Assembly (NCBI RefSeq): GCF_004217095.1 | Contig: NZ_SHKO01000003.1 | Coordinates: forward strand, 372,001 to 436,000 | DNA: 64,000 nt | Reading direction: 5' to 3' | DNA from: Advenella incenata | GTDB lineage: Bacteria; Pseudomonadota; Gammaproteobacteria; Burkholderiales; Burkholderiaceae_B | In this document: positions 1 through 8,811 of the stretch, piece by piece | Numbering within the stretch: the first letter of the stretch is position 1 | Layout: each line of letters begins with the position of its first letter | Notes under the pieces: model-generated | Databases searched by the model: none | What the model saw: only the letters and a program-made list of their open reading frames with translations | Told to the model about the DNA's origin: nothing | Position numbers and translations under genes: made by a program

Positions 1-490
1 CATCGGCTTTTTCGTCGCTGATGTCTTCGGGTATCAGGCCGCCGTCGTCGGTAGCGACCGGCTCGTAGACGGGTTCAAACAGCGAAAATGACTGGAGTGC
101 TCCCAGATAGCTGGGAGATTCCACCAGCACTTTGCTGCCCGGATCAATGAACAGTTTGCCGATCAGATCCAGCGCCTGCTGGGAACCGGAAACGATGAGC
201 ACCTCGTCCACGTCGATTTGCGTGCCACGCGCCTGGAAGTCGCTGACAACCCATTCGCGCAGTGGCCGGTAGCCTTCGGTCGGCCCATATTGCAAAGCCA
301 CCTTGGGAGATTCAGACAGTACCTTGTCATATGCGGCGCGGATCTGTTCGGTAGGGAAACCCAGATGTGAGGGCAGGCCACCGGCAAATGATGTGACATC
401 AGGACGTTCGGTAATTTTCAGGATCTCGCGGATGGCGGAGCTGGTCAGTTGCGTAGCACGTTGGGAAAATTGAAAGGGAACTCGGTTCAT
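1..490 (-). CDS. PLP-dependent aminotransferase (class I/II), N-terminal part, cut by window edge
   Basis: Reading leftward from ATG at 490-488, the frame stays open to the window start (163 codons). The N-terminus begins MNRVPFQFSQRATQL and continues with the motifs SFAGGLPS, LQYGPTEGYRPLREW and SGSQQALDLIGKLF. These are typical of the fold-type I aminotransferase branch that includes 2-aminoadipate/LysN-like enzymes and MocR C-terminal domains. The PLP-binding lysine lies in the missing C-terminal part. No HTH domain precedes the aminotransferase part, so this is an enzyme and not a MocR regulator. The enzyme would exchange amino groups between an amino acid and a 2-oxoacid; the substrate cannot be read from this fragment. 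It appears monocistronic, with about 400 bp of non-coding DNA upstream. Confidence 0.85.
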   Translation of the reverse strand, partial: MNRVPFQFSQRATQLTSSAIREILKITERPDVTSFAGGLPSHLGFPTEQIRAAYDKVLSESPKVALQYGPTEGYRPLREWVVSDFQARGTQIDVDEVLIVSGSQQALDLIGKLFIDPGSKVLVESPSYLGALQSFSLFEPVYEPVATDDGGLIPEDISDEKAD

Positions 491-888
491 AATGACGGTT
501 GGAATTGTTCGGACTGATAGATGAGGCGCAGGTTGTGCACTGGCACAGCCCGGCATCACAGGAATGGCTTTAACCCATACAGAACCGCAAGTCTTGTGTA
601 AAAGACATGTTTATAGAAATTTTGTTAATTCGTATAAAGCGTCTATCTGGTAAAGTATGCTGTTGATTACACCACCACCGGCGCGGCTTTTCAAGCGATT
701 GATGCAAAAGTGCCGAATTTGTGAGCTAAAGGTGGTTTTTGCCGCAAAACTGTTATGGCCGGCTCACCAATACAGCGCCAGTGAAGGCTTACCGCGTAGC
801 CGGGGCTGCAGATTGGTCGCGCCGCAACGGGAGCCCGCTTGTCGATCCGGCCGGTGGATTTTCCTGCGAGAGGTGTCAATTCGCGAGG
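491..888. other. Intergenic region without a supported gene
   Basis: About 400 bp between the aminotransferase start and the end of the VOC-fold gene. It should hold the leftward promoter of the aminotransferase, and the AT-rich stretch around 600-660 is the likely place. Short open frames cross it but lack ribosome sites and recognisable protein sequence. I see no hairpin terminator or repeat here. Confidence 0.5.
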
Positions 889-1260
889 TCAGCTGTGCTC
901 GTGATGCTGCTCACAAAATCTCAGGTGATTGCCAAAAGGATCCGAAATATTCATGGTGAACCCCCATGATTCTTTTGTTACGCCAGGGCGTGCAAATGAC
1001 GCTTTTTTGTTGTTCAGGTCTTGCTGCAGCGTGTGGATCCCTTCCATGGGCAGGAAAACGGCGCTGCCCGGCGTGCCATCGCCGAAGTGTTCGCTCAAGT
1101 GCAGGACCAGGCTGTCACGGGCAATTTCCATGTATAACGGCAGGTCGGGCGCAAAGCGATGCTCCCAGCGCTTTTCAAAGCCCAGGAAATCCAGATAGAA
1201 CGCCTGGGCAAGCGGGACGGAAAAAATGCGCAGAATGGGGATGGGGTGACCAAGATGCAT
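889..1260 (-). CDS. VOC-fold (glyoxalase/bleomycin-resistance superfamily) protein
   Basis: A 123-residue protein, the usual length for a single-domain vicinal oxygen chelate protein. It opens with PILRIFSVPLAQAFYLDFLGF, the first beta-alpha-beta unit in which the partners change side (xxAxxFYxDxLGF). It ends with FTMNISDPFGNHLRFCE, the DPxGNxLxF signature of the second unit. Family members are metal-dependent enzymes or antibiotic-binding proteins; the sequence resembles the bleomycin-resistance-like branch, but the substrate is unknown. The start is ATG at 1260 and no clear ribosome site is visible. It lies between an aminotransferase and aconitase on the same strand but appears to be an independent gene. 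Confidence 0.8.
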   Translation of the reverse strand: MHLGHPIPILRIFSVPLAQAFYLDFLGFEKRWEHRFAPDLPLYMEIARDSLVLHLSEHFGDGTPGSAVFLPMEGIHTLQQDLNNKKASFARPGVTKESWGFTMNISDPFGNHLRFCEQHHEHS

Positions 1261-1413
1261 GACAGCATATCCGAAAAAGGCCCGGGGGCCGGCGTGTTAT
1301 TCCACTGCGTCAATCAAAGGTGATCGTCAATGGGGCCAAGCGTAGCAGGGCAATGGTACAGCATTGGCGCCTTGCTGGTGTAGCGGCTTGCAAAGCGGCA
1401 GCATAAAAATGGC

Positions 1414-1444
1414 ACAAAAAAACCCGGTAACAGCGTACCGGGTT
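1414..1444 (-). terminator. Rho-independent terminator of acnB
   Basis: The perfect 9-bp arms AACCCGGTA (1421-1429) and TACCGGGTT (1436-1444) enclose a 6-nt loop. Read leftward, the hairpin is followed by a run of T (A-run at 1415-1422 on the given strand). It lies about 60 bp beyond the acnB stop codon. Confidence 0.85.
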
Positions 1445-1454
1445 GATTGTCATG

Positions 1455-1480
1455 TCGCTCAACCCCGAAGGGCTGAGCGA
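1455..1480. repeat. Second hairpin between acnB stop and its terminator
   Basis: The arms TCGCTCA (1455-1461) and TGAGCGA (1474-1480) form an inverted repeat with an inner CCC/GGG pairing. It lies between the acnB stop and the T-tailed terminator. It may protect the mRNA 3' end or act as a first pause site; there is no T-run. Confidence 0.5.
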
Positions 1481-1505
1481 TGGTAATCAGATACCGACAG
1501 AATCA

Positions 1506-4091
1506 TCAGATGCCAACAGAATCGGCGATTTCCTTGAAGTCTTCGATTTGGTCGAAGTTCATGTAGCGATAAATACTCTCGCTGTTCTTGGCGATAATAC
1601 CCATGTCAGCCATGTATTCTTCGCGAGTCGGAATTTTGCCAAGACGTGAGCAGATAGCGGCCAGTTCGGCAGATCCCAGGTACACGAAGGTGTTCTTGCC
1701 CAGACGGTTGGGGAAGTTACGGGTACTGGTAGACATGACGGTTGCGCCTTCGCGAACCTGTGCCTGGTTACCCATGCACAATGAGCAGCCCGGCATTTCC
1801 ATGCGGGCACCAGCGACCCCAAGCACGCCATAGTGGCCTTCTTCGGTCAGCTGTTTCTGGTCCATTTTGGTTGGCGGAGCAACCCACAATTTTACCGGGA
1901 TATCGCGCTTGCCTTCGAGCAGTTTGGACGCAGCGCGGAAGTGCCCGATGTTGGTCATGCAGCTACCGATAAACACTTCATCGATTTTTGCACCGGCCAC
2001 ATCCGACAGGGTTTTGACGTCGTCCGGGTCGTTCGGGCAGGCAACGATAGGCTCGTGTACATCGGCCAGGTCGATTTCGATGACAGCAGCGTATTCGGCG
2101 TTGGCATCAGGCTCGAGCAATTGCGGGTCGGCAAGCCAGGCTTCCATGGCCTTGATGCGACGGCTCAGAGAGCGCTCATCTTCGTAGCCATTGGCGATCA
2201 TCCATTTGAGCAATGTGATATTGCTGTTCAGATATTCGATAATGGGTTCTTTGTTCAGACGCACAGTACAACCGGCAGCGGAGCGTTCTGCAGATGCATC
2301 CGACAGTTCGAATGCCTGTTCGATTTTAAGATCGGGCAGGCCTTCGATTTCCAGGATACGGCCGGAGAAAATATTTTTCTTGCCTTGTTTGGAAACAGTG
2401 AGCAGATCGTTTTTGATGGCGTACAGCGGAATGGCATTGACCAGGTCACGCAGGGTAACGCCCGGCTGCATTTTGCCCTTGAAGCGCACCAGCACTGATT
2501 CTGGCATGTCCAGCGGCATGACGCCGGTGGCTGCGGCAAAGGCGACCAGGCCGGAACCGGCAGGAAAGCTGATACCGATCGGGAAGCGGGTATGTGAATC
2601 ACCGCCAGTACCTACAGTGTCGGGCAGCAGCATGCGATTGAGCCATGAGTGGATGATACCGTCGCCGGGGCGCAGCGCAATACCGCCGCGATCACTGATG
2701 AAGTCAGGCAGCTCGTGGTGGGTTTTGACGTCTACGGGCTTCGGATAGGCTGCGGTGTGGCAGAAAGACTGCATGACCAGATCTGCAGAGAAGCCCAGGC
2801 AGGCCAAATCCTTAAGCTCGTCGCGGGTCATGGGGCCGGTTGTATCCTGGCTGCCGACCGAGGTCATTTTTGGCTCGCAGTATGTGCCGGGGCGAACACC
2901 GGTGCCTTCAGGAAGGCCACAGGCACGGCCGACCATTTTCTGGGCCAGGGTGTAGCCTTTGCCCGAATCTGCAGGGTCAACCGGCAGGCGGAACAGGGTA
3001 GATGCAGGCAGACCCAGTGCTTCACGGGCCTTGGCGGTCAGGCCGCGACCAATGATGAGGGGAATGCGGCCGCCGGCGCGCACTTCGTCAAAAAGTACCT
3101 CGGACTTGACCTTGAACTGGGCGATCACTTTGCCGTCTTTCAGGGCTTTGCCTTCGTAGGGGCGCAGTTCCACGACATCGCCCATATTCATGTCGGAGAC
3201 GTCCAGTTCGATCGGCAGCGCGCCGGCATCTTCCATCGTGTTGTAGAAAATGGGGGCGATTTTGCTGCCCAGACAGACGCCGCCAAAGCGCTTGTTCGGT
3301 ACAAAAGGAATGTCCTGACCAGTAAACCACAGGACGGAGTTGGTTGCCGACTTACGTGAAGAGCCGGTACCGACGACGTCTCCGACATAGGCAACCAGAT
3401 TGCCTTTTGCCTTGAGTTCGTTCAACTGGCTGATCGGACCGATCTTGCCCGGTTCCTGAGGCTCGATGCCTTCACGCGGGTTTTTCAGCATGGCCAGGGC
3501 GTGCAGCGGAATATCCGGGCGGCTCCAGGCGTCAGGCGCCGGAGACAGGTCATCAGTATTGGTCTCGCCGGTGACTTTGAAAACGGTAATGGTCAGGCTT
3601 TCCGGCACTTCAGGACGGCTGGTGAACCATTCGGCATCGGCCCAGCTTTGCAATACGGCCTTGGCGTTGGCGTTGCCTTTTTCGGCTTTTTCCTGAACAT
3701 CGTGGAATGCATCAAATACCAGCAGGGTTTTTTTCAATGCTTCGGCAGCCATCGTGCCCAGTTTTTCGTTGTCCAGCAGATCAACCAAGGGGCTGATGTT
3801 GTAGCCGCCCAGCATGGTCCCAAGCAGTTCAGTGGCTTTTTCATCGGAAATCAGGGCGCATTTTTCTGTGCCAAAGGCGACGGCAGCCAGGTAGGACGCC
3901 TTAACTTTGGCCGCATCGTCAACACCGGCCGGTACGCGGTGGGTAATCAGATCAAGCAGAAAAGCCTCTTGCCCGGCAGGCGGCGCCTTGAGCAGCTCAA
4001 TGAGTTCTGCCGTTTGCTTTGCCGAAAGAGGTAGCGGAGGGATGCCCAGCGCATCGCGTTCTGCGGCGTGCTGACGATAGGATTCCAACAT
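1506..4091 (-). CDS. acnB: Bifunctional aconitate hydratase B / 2-methylisocitrate dehydratase
   Basis: An 861-residue protein, almost the same length as Escherichia coli AcnB. It has the AcnB domain order: N-terminal HEAT-like domain, swivelling domain 4, then the catalytic domains. The [4Fe-4S] cluster cysteines are visible as GSCMTNIGH (C711) and [10 protein letters not shown] (C769 and C772). The enzyme interconverts citrate and isocitrate in the cytoplasmic TCA cycle. AcnB is also known to hydrate 2-methyl-cis-aconitate, which fits the prpC/prpD operon further along. The gene stands alone. It has its own promoter (TTGCTA, 17 nt, TATAAT) abutted by an 18-bp palindrome, and a double hairpin at its end. 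Start ATG 4091, with an AAGGG ribosome site upstream. Confidence 0.97.
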   Translation of the reverse strand: MLESYRQHAAERDALGIPPLPLSAKQTAELIELLKAPPAGQEAFLLDLITHRVPAGVDDAAKVKASYLAAVAFGTEKCALISDEKATELLGTMLGGYNISPLVDLLDNEKLGTMAAEALKKTLLVFDAFHDVQEKAEKGNANAKAVLQSWADAEWFTSRPEVPESLTITVFKVTGETNTDDLSPAPDAWSRPDIPLHALAMLKNPREGIEPQEPGKIGPISQLNELKAKGNLVAYVGDVVGTGSSRKSATNSVLWFTGQDIPFVPNKRFGGVCLGSKIAPIFYNTMEDAGALPIELDVSDMNMGDVVELRPYEGKALKDGKVIAQFKVKSEVLFDEVRAGGRIPLIIGRGLTAKAREALGLPASTLFRLPVDPADSGKGYTLAQKMVGRACGLPEGTGVRPGTYCEPKMTSVGSQDTTGPMTRDELKDLACLGFSADLVMQSFCHTAAYPKPVDVKTHHELPDFISDRGGIALRPGDGIIHSWLNRMLLPDTVGTGGDSHTRFPIGISFPAGSGLVAFAAATGVMPLDMPESVLVRFKGKMQPGVTLRDLVNAIPLYAIKNDLLTVSKQGKKNIFSGRILEIEGLPDLKIEQAFELSDASAERSAAGCTVRLNKEPIIEYLNSNITLLKWMIANGYEDERSLSRRIKAMEAWLADPQLLEPDANAEYAAVIEIDLADVHEPIVACPNDPDDVKTLSDVAGAKIDEVFIGSCMTNIGHFRAASKLLEGKRDIPVKLWVAPPTKMDQKQLTEEGHYGVLGVAGARMEMPGCSLCMGNQAQVREGATVMSTSTRNFPNRLGKNTFVYLGSAELAAICSRLGKIPTREEYMADMGIIAKNSESIYRYMNFDQIEDFKEIADSVGI

Positions 4092-4138
4092 GATAAGACC
4101 CTTGAAATAGAGGAGGAGGGAAATGATTTTCGTCTATC

Positions 4139-4167
4139 ATTATAAGGGTTTAGCGCTATATTAGCAA
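4139..4167 (-). promoter_or_regulatory. Sigma-70-type promoter of acnB
   Basis: On the minus strand, TTGCTA (4167-4162) is followed after exactly 17 nt by a consensus TATAAT (4144-4139). Transcription would start near 4132, about 40 nt before the acnB start codon. Confidence 0.7.
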
Positions 4168-4185
4168 ATGTCTTATATAAGACAT
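4168..4185. promoter_or_regulatory. 18-bp perfect palindromic operator next to the acnB promoter
   Basis: ATGTCTTATATAAGACAT is its own reverse complement. It touches the acnB -35 box directly. An extra half site (ATAAGAC) follows on the far side. A related sequence, TATCTTATATAAGAAT, occurs between mdh and gntR (22175-22190), matching 13 of the central 16 positions. The geometry and the shared motif suggest a binding site of the GntR regulator encoded at 22247; this is inference. The site also lies upstream of the divergent gene at 4324. Confidence 0.65.
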
Positions 4186-4323
4186 AAGACTAAGGGCCAC
4201 ACTGCGGCAGATGCCGAAACCCGTTACAATCTCCTTCCGCCGACAGCGGATATTCAATTCTGTGTCAGGCTCACAGGTGTCAGACGCGGTTTGCCGCCGC
4301 TTAACGAATCGTAAGGAAACAAA

Positions 4324-5289
4324 ATGGCCGGAACAAAGAAGTTCACACTCGCCGTTGGTACTATTGCTGTGGTCGCTGCGGCTGCCTGGTTTGGCGCCAA
4401 TTACTATGCCAAAACCCAGATTGAGGAAAAACTGAACGCCTATCTGGTCGAAAACGATATCCAGAATAACGTGACCTGGGGCTCGCTTGACGCGTCCATA
4501 CTGGGTAATGCCTCCCTGCATGATGTCAAAGTTGTGCGCAAGGACGATCCGGCAAAATTCTTTACCATCAAAAATGTGACGGTGCATGATCTGCAGACCG
4601 GCAGCGACGACAAAAAAGTGGATTTTGCCTTCGCCGGCCTGGCTGACGAAACCGGCAACAGCCCGTTTCGCGCGGCGTTAATGGAAAAGGCAGGCCAGTT
4701 GGGCTATGACAGCCTGCCCTTGCTGGACGGACGGGTCAAGGGTACGCTGAACGAAAAACAGGATACGTCCGACTACGATGTCACCCTGAGCCAGCCAGAG
4801 GTGGGCAATATCAATCTGGTGCTCAAAGCCGATAAAATCGTCGAACTGGTCAATACCGTTCGTACCCGCGAAGAAGAGCTCAAATCCAATCCGCTGCTGC
4901 TGATCAGCGCGCTCTCGCCCGTCACGATACGGCAATTGAATATCAAGTTTGACGACGCCGGCCTGATGCCGCGCGTGGTCAAGGTGCAGCAGGGCGTGGC
5001 GCCAGTGGAGGGCAAACCGACAGCGCAACAGACAGAGGCGTTCGACGCCCGTCTGGCCAAATCAGAAAGTGACTGCCGTCAGCAGGCGCCTACCTTGGGC
5101 ATTGCGGACCCCGAAGGCGTATGCACCGCGGTCAGCCGTTTCATGAAGAATGAGGCCAAGAGCTTGAACGTGCAGGCCAGCCCCAACCCGCCCCTGCAAC
5201 TTATGACATTTGTCATGCAAACGCAGATGGGCAACCCCCAGGGCATTATCAAGGCAGTGCAGCAACTGAACCTGAAGGTCACCAACTGA
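4324..5289 (+). CDS. Membrane-anchored periplasmic protein of unknown function
   Basis: 321 residues. One N-terminal hydrophobic segment (about residues 8-27) follows a lysine pair, so the protein is probably anchored in the inner membrane with its body in the periplasm. The stretch VTWGSLDASILGNASLHDVKV resembles the repeating strands of AsmA/DUF945-like envelope proteins, but I do not recognise a named family. Two cysteines (in DCRQQAP and GVCTAVS) could form a disulfide. The start has a TAAGGA ribosome site 6 nt upstream. The gene is divergent from acnB and shares its 230-bp control region. It converges with the acyl-CoA synthetase gene 27 bp downstream. Confidence 0.75.
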   Translation: MAGTKKFTLAVGTIAVVAAAAWFGANYYAKTQIEEKLNAYLVENDIQNNVTWGSLDASILGNASLHDVKVVRKDDPAKFFTIKNVTVHDLQTGSDDKKVDFAFAGLADETGNSPFRAALMEKAGQLGYDSLPLLDGRVKGTLNEKQDTSDYDVTLSQPEVGNINLVLKADKIVELVNTVRTREEELKSNPLLLISALSPVTIRQLNIKFDDAGLMPRVVKVQQGVAPVEGKPTAQQTEAFDARLAKSESDCRQQAPTLGIADPEGVCTAVSRFMKNEAKSLNVQASPNPPLQLMTFVMQTQMGNPQGIIKAVQQLNLKVTN

Positions 5290-5316
5290 TAGTCCGTCTT
5301 TGTCTGGCAAAATCAG

Positions 5317-7422
5317 TCAGGCAAATTCGACTAGTGCATCGACGGCGATCACCCCCAGGCCTTGCGCTCGGATCAAGACTGGGTTGATGTCAATTGATCG
5401 GATGCTGGCAGAATGGGTCAGGGCAAACTTGCCCAGCTTGACGACCAGTTCGGCAAAGGCCTGCATATCTGCAGGGGGATCGCCGCGTACACCCTGCAGC
5501 AACGGTGCAATTTGCAATGTGCATAGTTTGTCCATGACATCGTCTATGGAAAACGGTGGGATCAATACGAAAACGTCCTGCAGCGCCTCAATATATTTGC
5601 CGCCCGTGCCTGCCATGATCACCGGTCCGAATACCGGATCCATATGTACACCCGCGGCAAATTCAAATAAGCCGTTTTCCATCGGTGCCACAACCCAGCG
5701 TTTGTCCCTGATTCCCAGTTTTTCAAGCGTTGCCCACTGCGAGTCAAAAACCTCACGAACTTTCGCTTCTGAATCGATCGCCAACGCTACCAGGCCATGC
5801 TCTGATTTATGCGGTATTTTTTCCGAACATGCCTTGATGACAACCGGGCGCTTGCAGGTTTGCCAATAGGCAACGGCCTGGTGAGCGTCGGTGCAGCGTA
5901 TATAGTCCACAACGGCAACACCCGCGCTGGCGAGCACGTCCAGACTATCGGCTTCACTCAGGATCGATCCTGCCTTGCCGGGTGCAATGGGTTTGCCAGG
6001 GATAGCCGACCAGTCGGCGGTGTTGCGCGTCAGGCTAGCGTGAAACCGGTGGGCGGCAGCAAGCGTACTCATTGCCTGTGCTTCATCGTCAAAAACCGGA
6101 ATGTTTTTTGCCCTGAATGCCTGTGCGACGGCGGGCTGCCAGGCCACCACCACCACCGTTTTTTTTGAATCTGACACAAAATTTTCGGTATCTTCGGCAA
6201 AGGTCGCGACATCGTAGCCGCGACCGGCAACCGGAATGTCGATGACGAAACTGTCTGCCTTTGGATCATTGCCTATACACGAGAGCACCTGTCCGAAAAG
6301 CCGATTGTTTGACAATAGTGCCGCGGTGATATCGACCGGGTTGCGGGTCGTCGCAAAGGAGGACAGATGCATGGACAGCTTGTTTTGGGTCGCGGCGGTC
6401 AGAGGGAGAACGCGCAGGCCGTTGTCTTCGGCTGCGTCTGCGGCCAGAACGCAACTGGCGCCGGAGTTGCTCACGATCACGGTCTGGTTGCCGGCAGGCA
6501 GCGGGCTGCGCAGGACAAACTCGGCATAGCGCACCAGCTCATGAGGATCGCCAGCCCGCAAAATGCTGTGCTGCTCGAAGAAAGCATTGATGGTGCTGTC
6601 CTGATTGGCCAGCGCTCCCGTGTGAGAGGCCGCCGCTTGCGCACCCGATGGCGTATGGCCGGACTTGATTGCGATAAGGGCAACGCCACGCTGTTTTGCC
6701 AGGGCAGCGACGGCAGCGAGTTCTGCCGCGTTCTGGAGCGACTCCAGGTACATGAGAATCAATTTGATGTCAGGATCATGCAAGGACGCCATGGCCAACT
6801 GACCTACGGTTATATCCGCTTCGTTGCCGGTGGCATGCACGTGGCGCACACCGATGCCCCTGTTGCGCAGCAAGCCGTAGATCATGGCGCTCATGCCGCC
6901 ACTCTGGCTGATCACAGAGACAGGCCCGTCACCCGGTTCGATCTCCAGAAACATGGTGGAAAAACACGCAATCGCGCCATTGCCGAAATTTGCCAATCCT
7001 TGTGAGTTGGGGCCAACGATACGCATGCCTTGTGCGCTTGCCAGGCTGCTCATGCGATCCTGCAACAGCTTGCCTTGCGGGCCGGTCTCTGAAAATCCGG
7101 CGGTAATGACAATGGCAGCGGATACGCCCAGTTCGCTGCATGCCTTGACCGAATCGACCGCTGCCTGGCCGGCAACCGCAATGATGACCAGCTCCGGGAC
7201 CTCGGGCAGATCTTGCACGGATCCCCAGGATTTTTCTCCCTGAATGATGTCACGGGTTGGATTGATCGGGTATATTTTTCCGGTGTATCCATGCTTTTTC
7301 ATGTAATAAACCGGCCGCCCGCCAATCTTGTCCGGATTGTCGGAGGCGCCGATGATGGCAACCGAGGAAGGATTGAGCAATGCCGCCAGGGAGGGATCAC
7401 TTTGATACAGGAGTGTTGTCAT
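5317..7422 (-). CDS. ADP-forming acyl-CoA synthetase (acetate-CoA ligase ADP-forming type, fused alpha-beta)
   Basis: 701 residues. An N-terminal CoA-binding Rossmann domain (NPSSVAIIGASDNPDKIGGRP, about residues 17-37) is followed by a succinyl-CoA-ligase-like domain. This contains SQSGGMSAM (about 172-180) and the probable phosphohistidine H267 in ASHTGALA. The C-terminal third is an ATP-grasp domain ending in VIMAGTGGKYIEAL and DINPVLI. The family makes acyl-CoA from an organic acid, CoA and ATP, releasing ADP and phosphate through a phosphohistidine. This is the last gene of the leftward IclR-led operon, 14 bp behind a Bug receptor, so it may activate the acid which that receptor binds. 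The ribosome site AAAGG precedes ATG 7422. The true acid substrate is unknown. Confidence 0.85.
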   Translation of the reverse strand: MTTLLYQSDPSLAALLNPSSVAIIGASDNPDKIGGRPVYYMKKHGYTGKIYPINPTRDIIQGEKSWGSVQDLPEVPELVIIAVAGQAAVDSVKACSELGVSAAIVITAGFSETGPQGKLLQDRMSSLASAQGMRIVGPNSQGLANFGNGAIACFSTMFLEIEPGDGPVSVISQSGGMSAMIYGLLRNRGIGVRHVHATGNEADITVGQLAMASLHDPDIKLILMYLESLQNAAELAAVAALAKQRGVALIAIKSGHTPSGAQAAASHTGALANQDSTINAFFEQHSILRAGDPHELVRYAEFVLRSPLPAGNQTVIVSNSGASCVLAADAAEDNGLRVLPLTAATQNKLSMHLSSFATTRNPVDITAALLSNNRLFGQVLSCIGNDPKADSFVIDIPVAGRGYDVATFAEDTENFVSDSKKTVVVVAWQPAVAQAFRAKNIPVFDDEAQAMSTLAAAHRFHASLTRNTADWSAIPGKPIAPGKAGSILSEADSLDVLASAGVAVVDYIRCTDAHQAVAYWQTCKRPVVIKACSEKIPHKSEHGLVALAIDSEAKVREVFDSQWATLEKLGIRDKRWVVAPMENGLFEFAAGVHMDPVFGPVIMAGTGGKYIEALQDVFVLIPPFSIDDVMDKLCTLQIAPLLQGVRGDPPADMQAFAELVVKLGKFALTHSASIRSIDINPVLIRAQGLGVIAVDALVEFA

Positions 7423-7436
7423 TACGTGCCTTTGGG

Positions 7437-8417
7437 TCAGTTAACGGTTGCGCCGGAAGTGTTGACGACGTCTTTCCATTTGCTGATTTCTTCAGATAGA
7501 TAAGTGGAAAACTGTGCGGGACTCAGCCATCTTGCGTCAAAGCCCTGGGCTGAAAAAGTCTGTTGGACTTGCCGATTGGCCAGAGTCGACTTTAATGCCG
7601 CACTCAATTTGTCAGTCACTTGTACTGGCGTTCCTTTTGGCGCCAACAGACCGTTCCATGCGGTAGCCGAGTAGCCGGCAAGGCCGCTCTCGGCCACCGT
7701 GGGTATGTCCGGCAGTACGGCTGACCTGCTTTGACCGGTTACTGCGAGCGCCTTGAGCTTCCCGTCTTTGATATAGGGCAAAGAAGATAAAAGGGTGTTG
7801 AACATGACATCGACCTGTCCCCCAATCAGATCCGTCATGGCTGGCGCACTGCCTTTGTAGGGCACATGCACCATCGTGATTCCGCTCATTGAGTTAAATA
7901 GCGCCGCAGACAGATGGGTGGACTGTCCGTTGCCGGATGAAGCAAAAGTCAGTTTTTTATCGGCTTTTTTAGCCAGACGGATCAGGTCCTGTATATTGTT
8001 GGCGCCCAGATCGCTGCGGGTGACAATGACCAGGGGACCTTCGGTCAGCAGGGTAATCGGCGTAAAGCTCGTGCTGACGTCGTAATTGAGCGCCCTGAAC
8101 AGTGATTTGTTGATTGCATGCGCCGTGGTACCCAGCAATAAGGTATAGCCATCAGGTTTGCTCCTTGCGACCAGCTCAGCCCCAATATTGCCACCCGCGC
8201 CGGCCCGATTGTCCACCACGATTGTCTGCTGCAGCTGCTCGCCCAGGTTTTTGGCAACCACACGGGCCACGATGTCTGTGGGACCGCCGGGCGGGTAGGG
8301 TACAACCAGCGTAATGGGCTTTTGCGGCCATTGGCCCTGTGCCATCACCGCTGCAGGCAGACAGAGCAAGGCGGCCAGTGCAATACGGAAATGCCTTTTT
8401 GCATTTGATGTTTTCAT
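7437..8417 (-). CDS. Bug-family (TctC-like) periplasmic solute receptor
   Basis: 326 residues with a cleavable signal peptide (MKTSNAKRHFRIALAALLCL, then AVMAQG). The Bug-family hallmark follows: WPQKPITLVVPYPPGGPTDIVAR, then VDNRAGAGGNIG and TLLLGTTAHAIN. These proteins bind carboxylates in the periplasm. No TctA/TctB membrane genes are nearby, so this is one of the orphan receptors typical of Bordetella relatives. It lies between the DUF35 gene (37 bp) and the acyl-CoA synthetase (14 bp) in one operon. This suggests it captures the acid that the locus degrades, either for uptake or for signalling. A strong AAAGGAAGAG ribosome site precedes ATG 8417. Confidence 0.9.
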   Translation of the reverse strand: MKTSNAKRHFRIALAALLCLPAAVMAQGQWPQKPITLVVPYPPGGPTDIVARVVAKNLGEQLQQTIVVDNRAGAGGNIGAELVARSKPDGYTLLLGTTAHAINKSLFRALNYDVSTSFTPITLLTEGPLVIVTRSDLGANNIQDLIRLAKKADKKLTFASSGNGQSTHLSAALFNSMSGITMVHVPYKGSAPAMTDLIGGQVDVMFNTLLSSLPYIKDGKLKALAVTGQSRSAVLPDIPTVAESGLAGYSATAWNGLLAPKGTPVQVTDKLSAALKSTLANRQVQQTFSAQGFDARWLSPAQFSTYLSEEISKWKDVVNTSGATVN

Positions 8418-8454
8418 TGTCTCTTCCTTTCTATATGAATGATCCCGCTATTGG

Positions 8455-8811
8455 TCAGGATTCAGGTTGTGCGTTTTGCTGATGCCGGCTGAACCGGATG
8501 AATTCGGTCGTGGATGCAGATTGCACGCTGCCGATAACGAGATCACCGACGGCGAGCTCGGTATCTGCCTGTCCCATGACGGTTGGCCCCTCGTCAAGCG
8601 TGACCAGTACAATGGTGTATGGGGCCAGCGCACGCCAACGAGCATCCGGCGCACGAGTGACGACTGAACAGGCTTTGACTACCCCCACACCTTTGCTTTG
8701 CAGATCGTGCAGTTGCGTGTTGCCGCAGGTTGCGCATGCAAACGGATGCAAAGACCAATTGCTGCCGCAACGGCTGCAGTGTTTCAGCATTAAGCAGCGT
8801 CCCGTCGTCAT
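8455..8811 (-). CDS. DUF35 protein: zinc ribbon plus OB-fold, partner of the thiolase-fold enzyme
   Basis: 118 residues. A zinc ribbon is formed by C12-x2-C15 and C26-x2-C29 (HCSRCG, FACATCG). It is followed by an OB-fold domain with PYTIVLVTLDEGPTVMGQ and LAVGDLVIG, the DUF35 pattern. Such proteins form complexes with SCP2-thiolase-like enzymes and hold the acyl-CoA; the steroid aldolase partner ChsH2 is an example. The start codon overlaps the stop of the thiolase-fold gene by four bases (ATGA), which supports ATG 8811 and translational coupling. Function is inferred from family and context. Confidence 0.82.
   Translation of the reverse strand: MTTGRCLMLKHCSRCGSNWSLHPFACATCGNTQLHDLQSKGVGVVKACSVVTRAPDARWRALAPYTIVLVTLDEGPTVMGQADTELAVGDLVIGSVQSASTTEFIRFSRHQQNAQPES

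Noticed and set aside
657-959. Possible small gene in the region left of the VOC-fold gene
   Set aside because: Start without ribosome site, Arg/Cys-rich composition and overlap with the VOC-fold gene.
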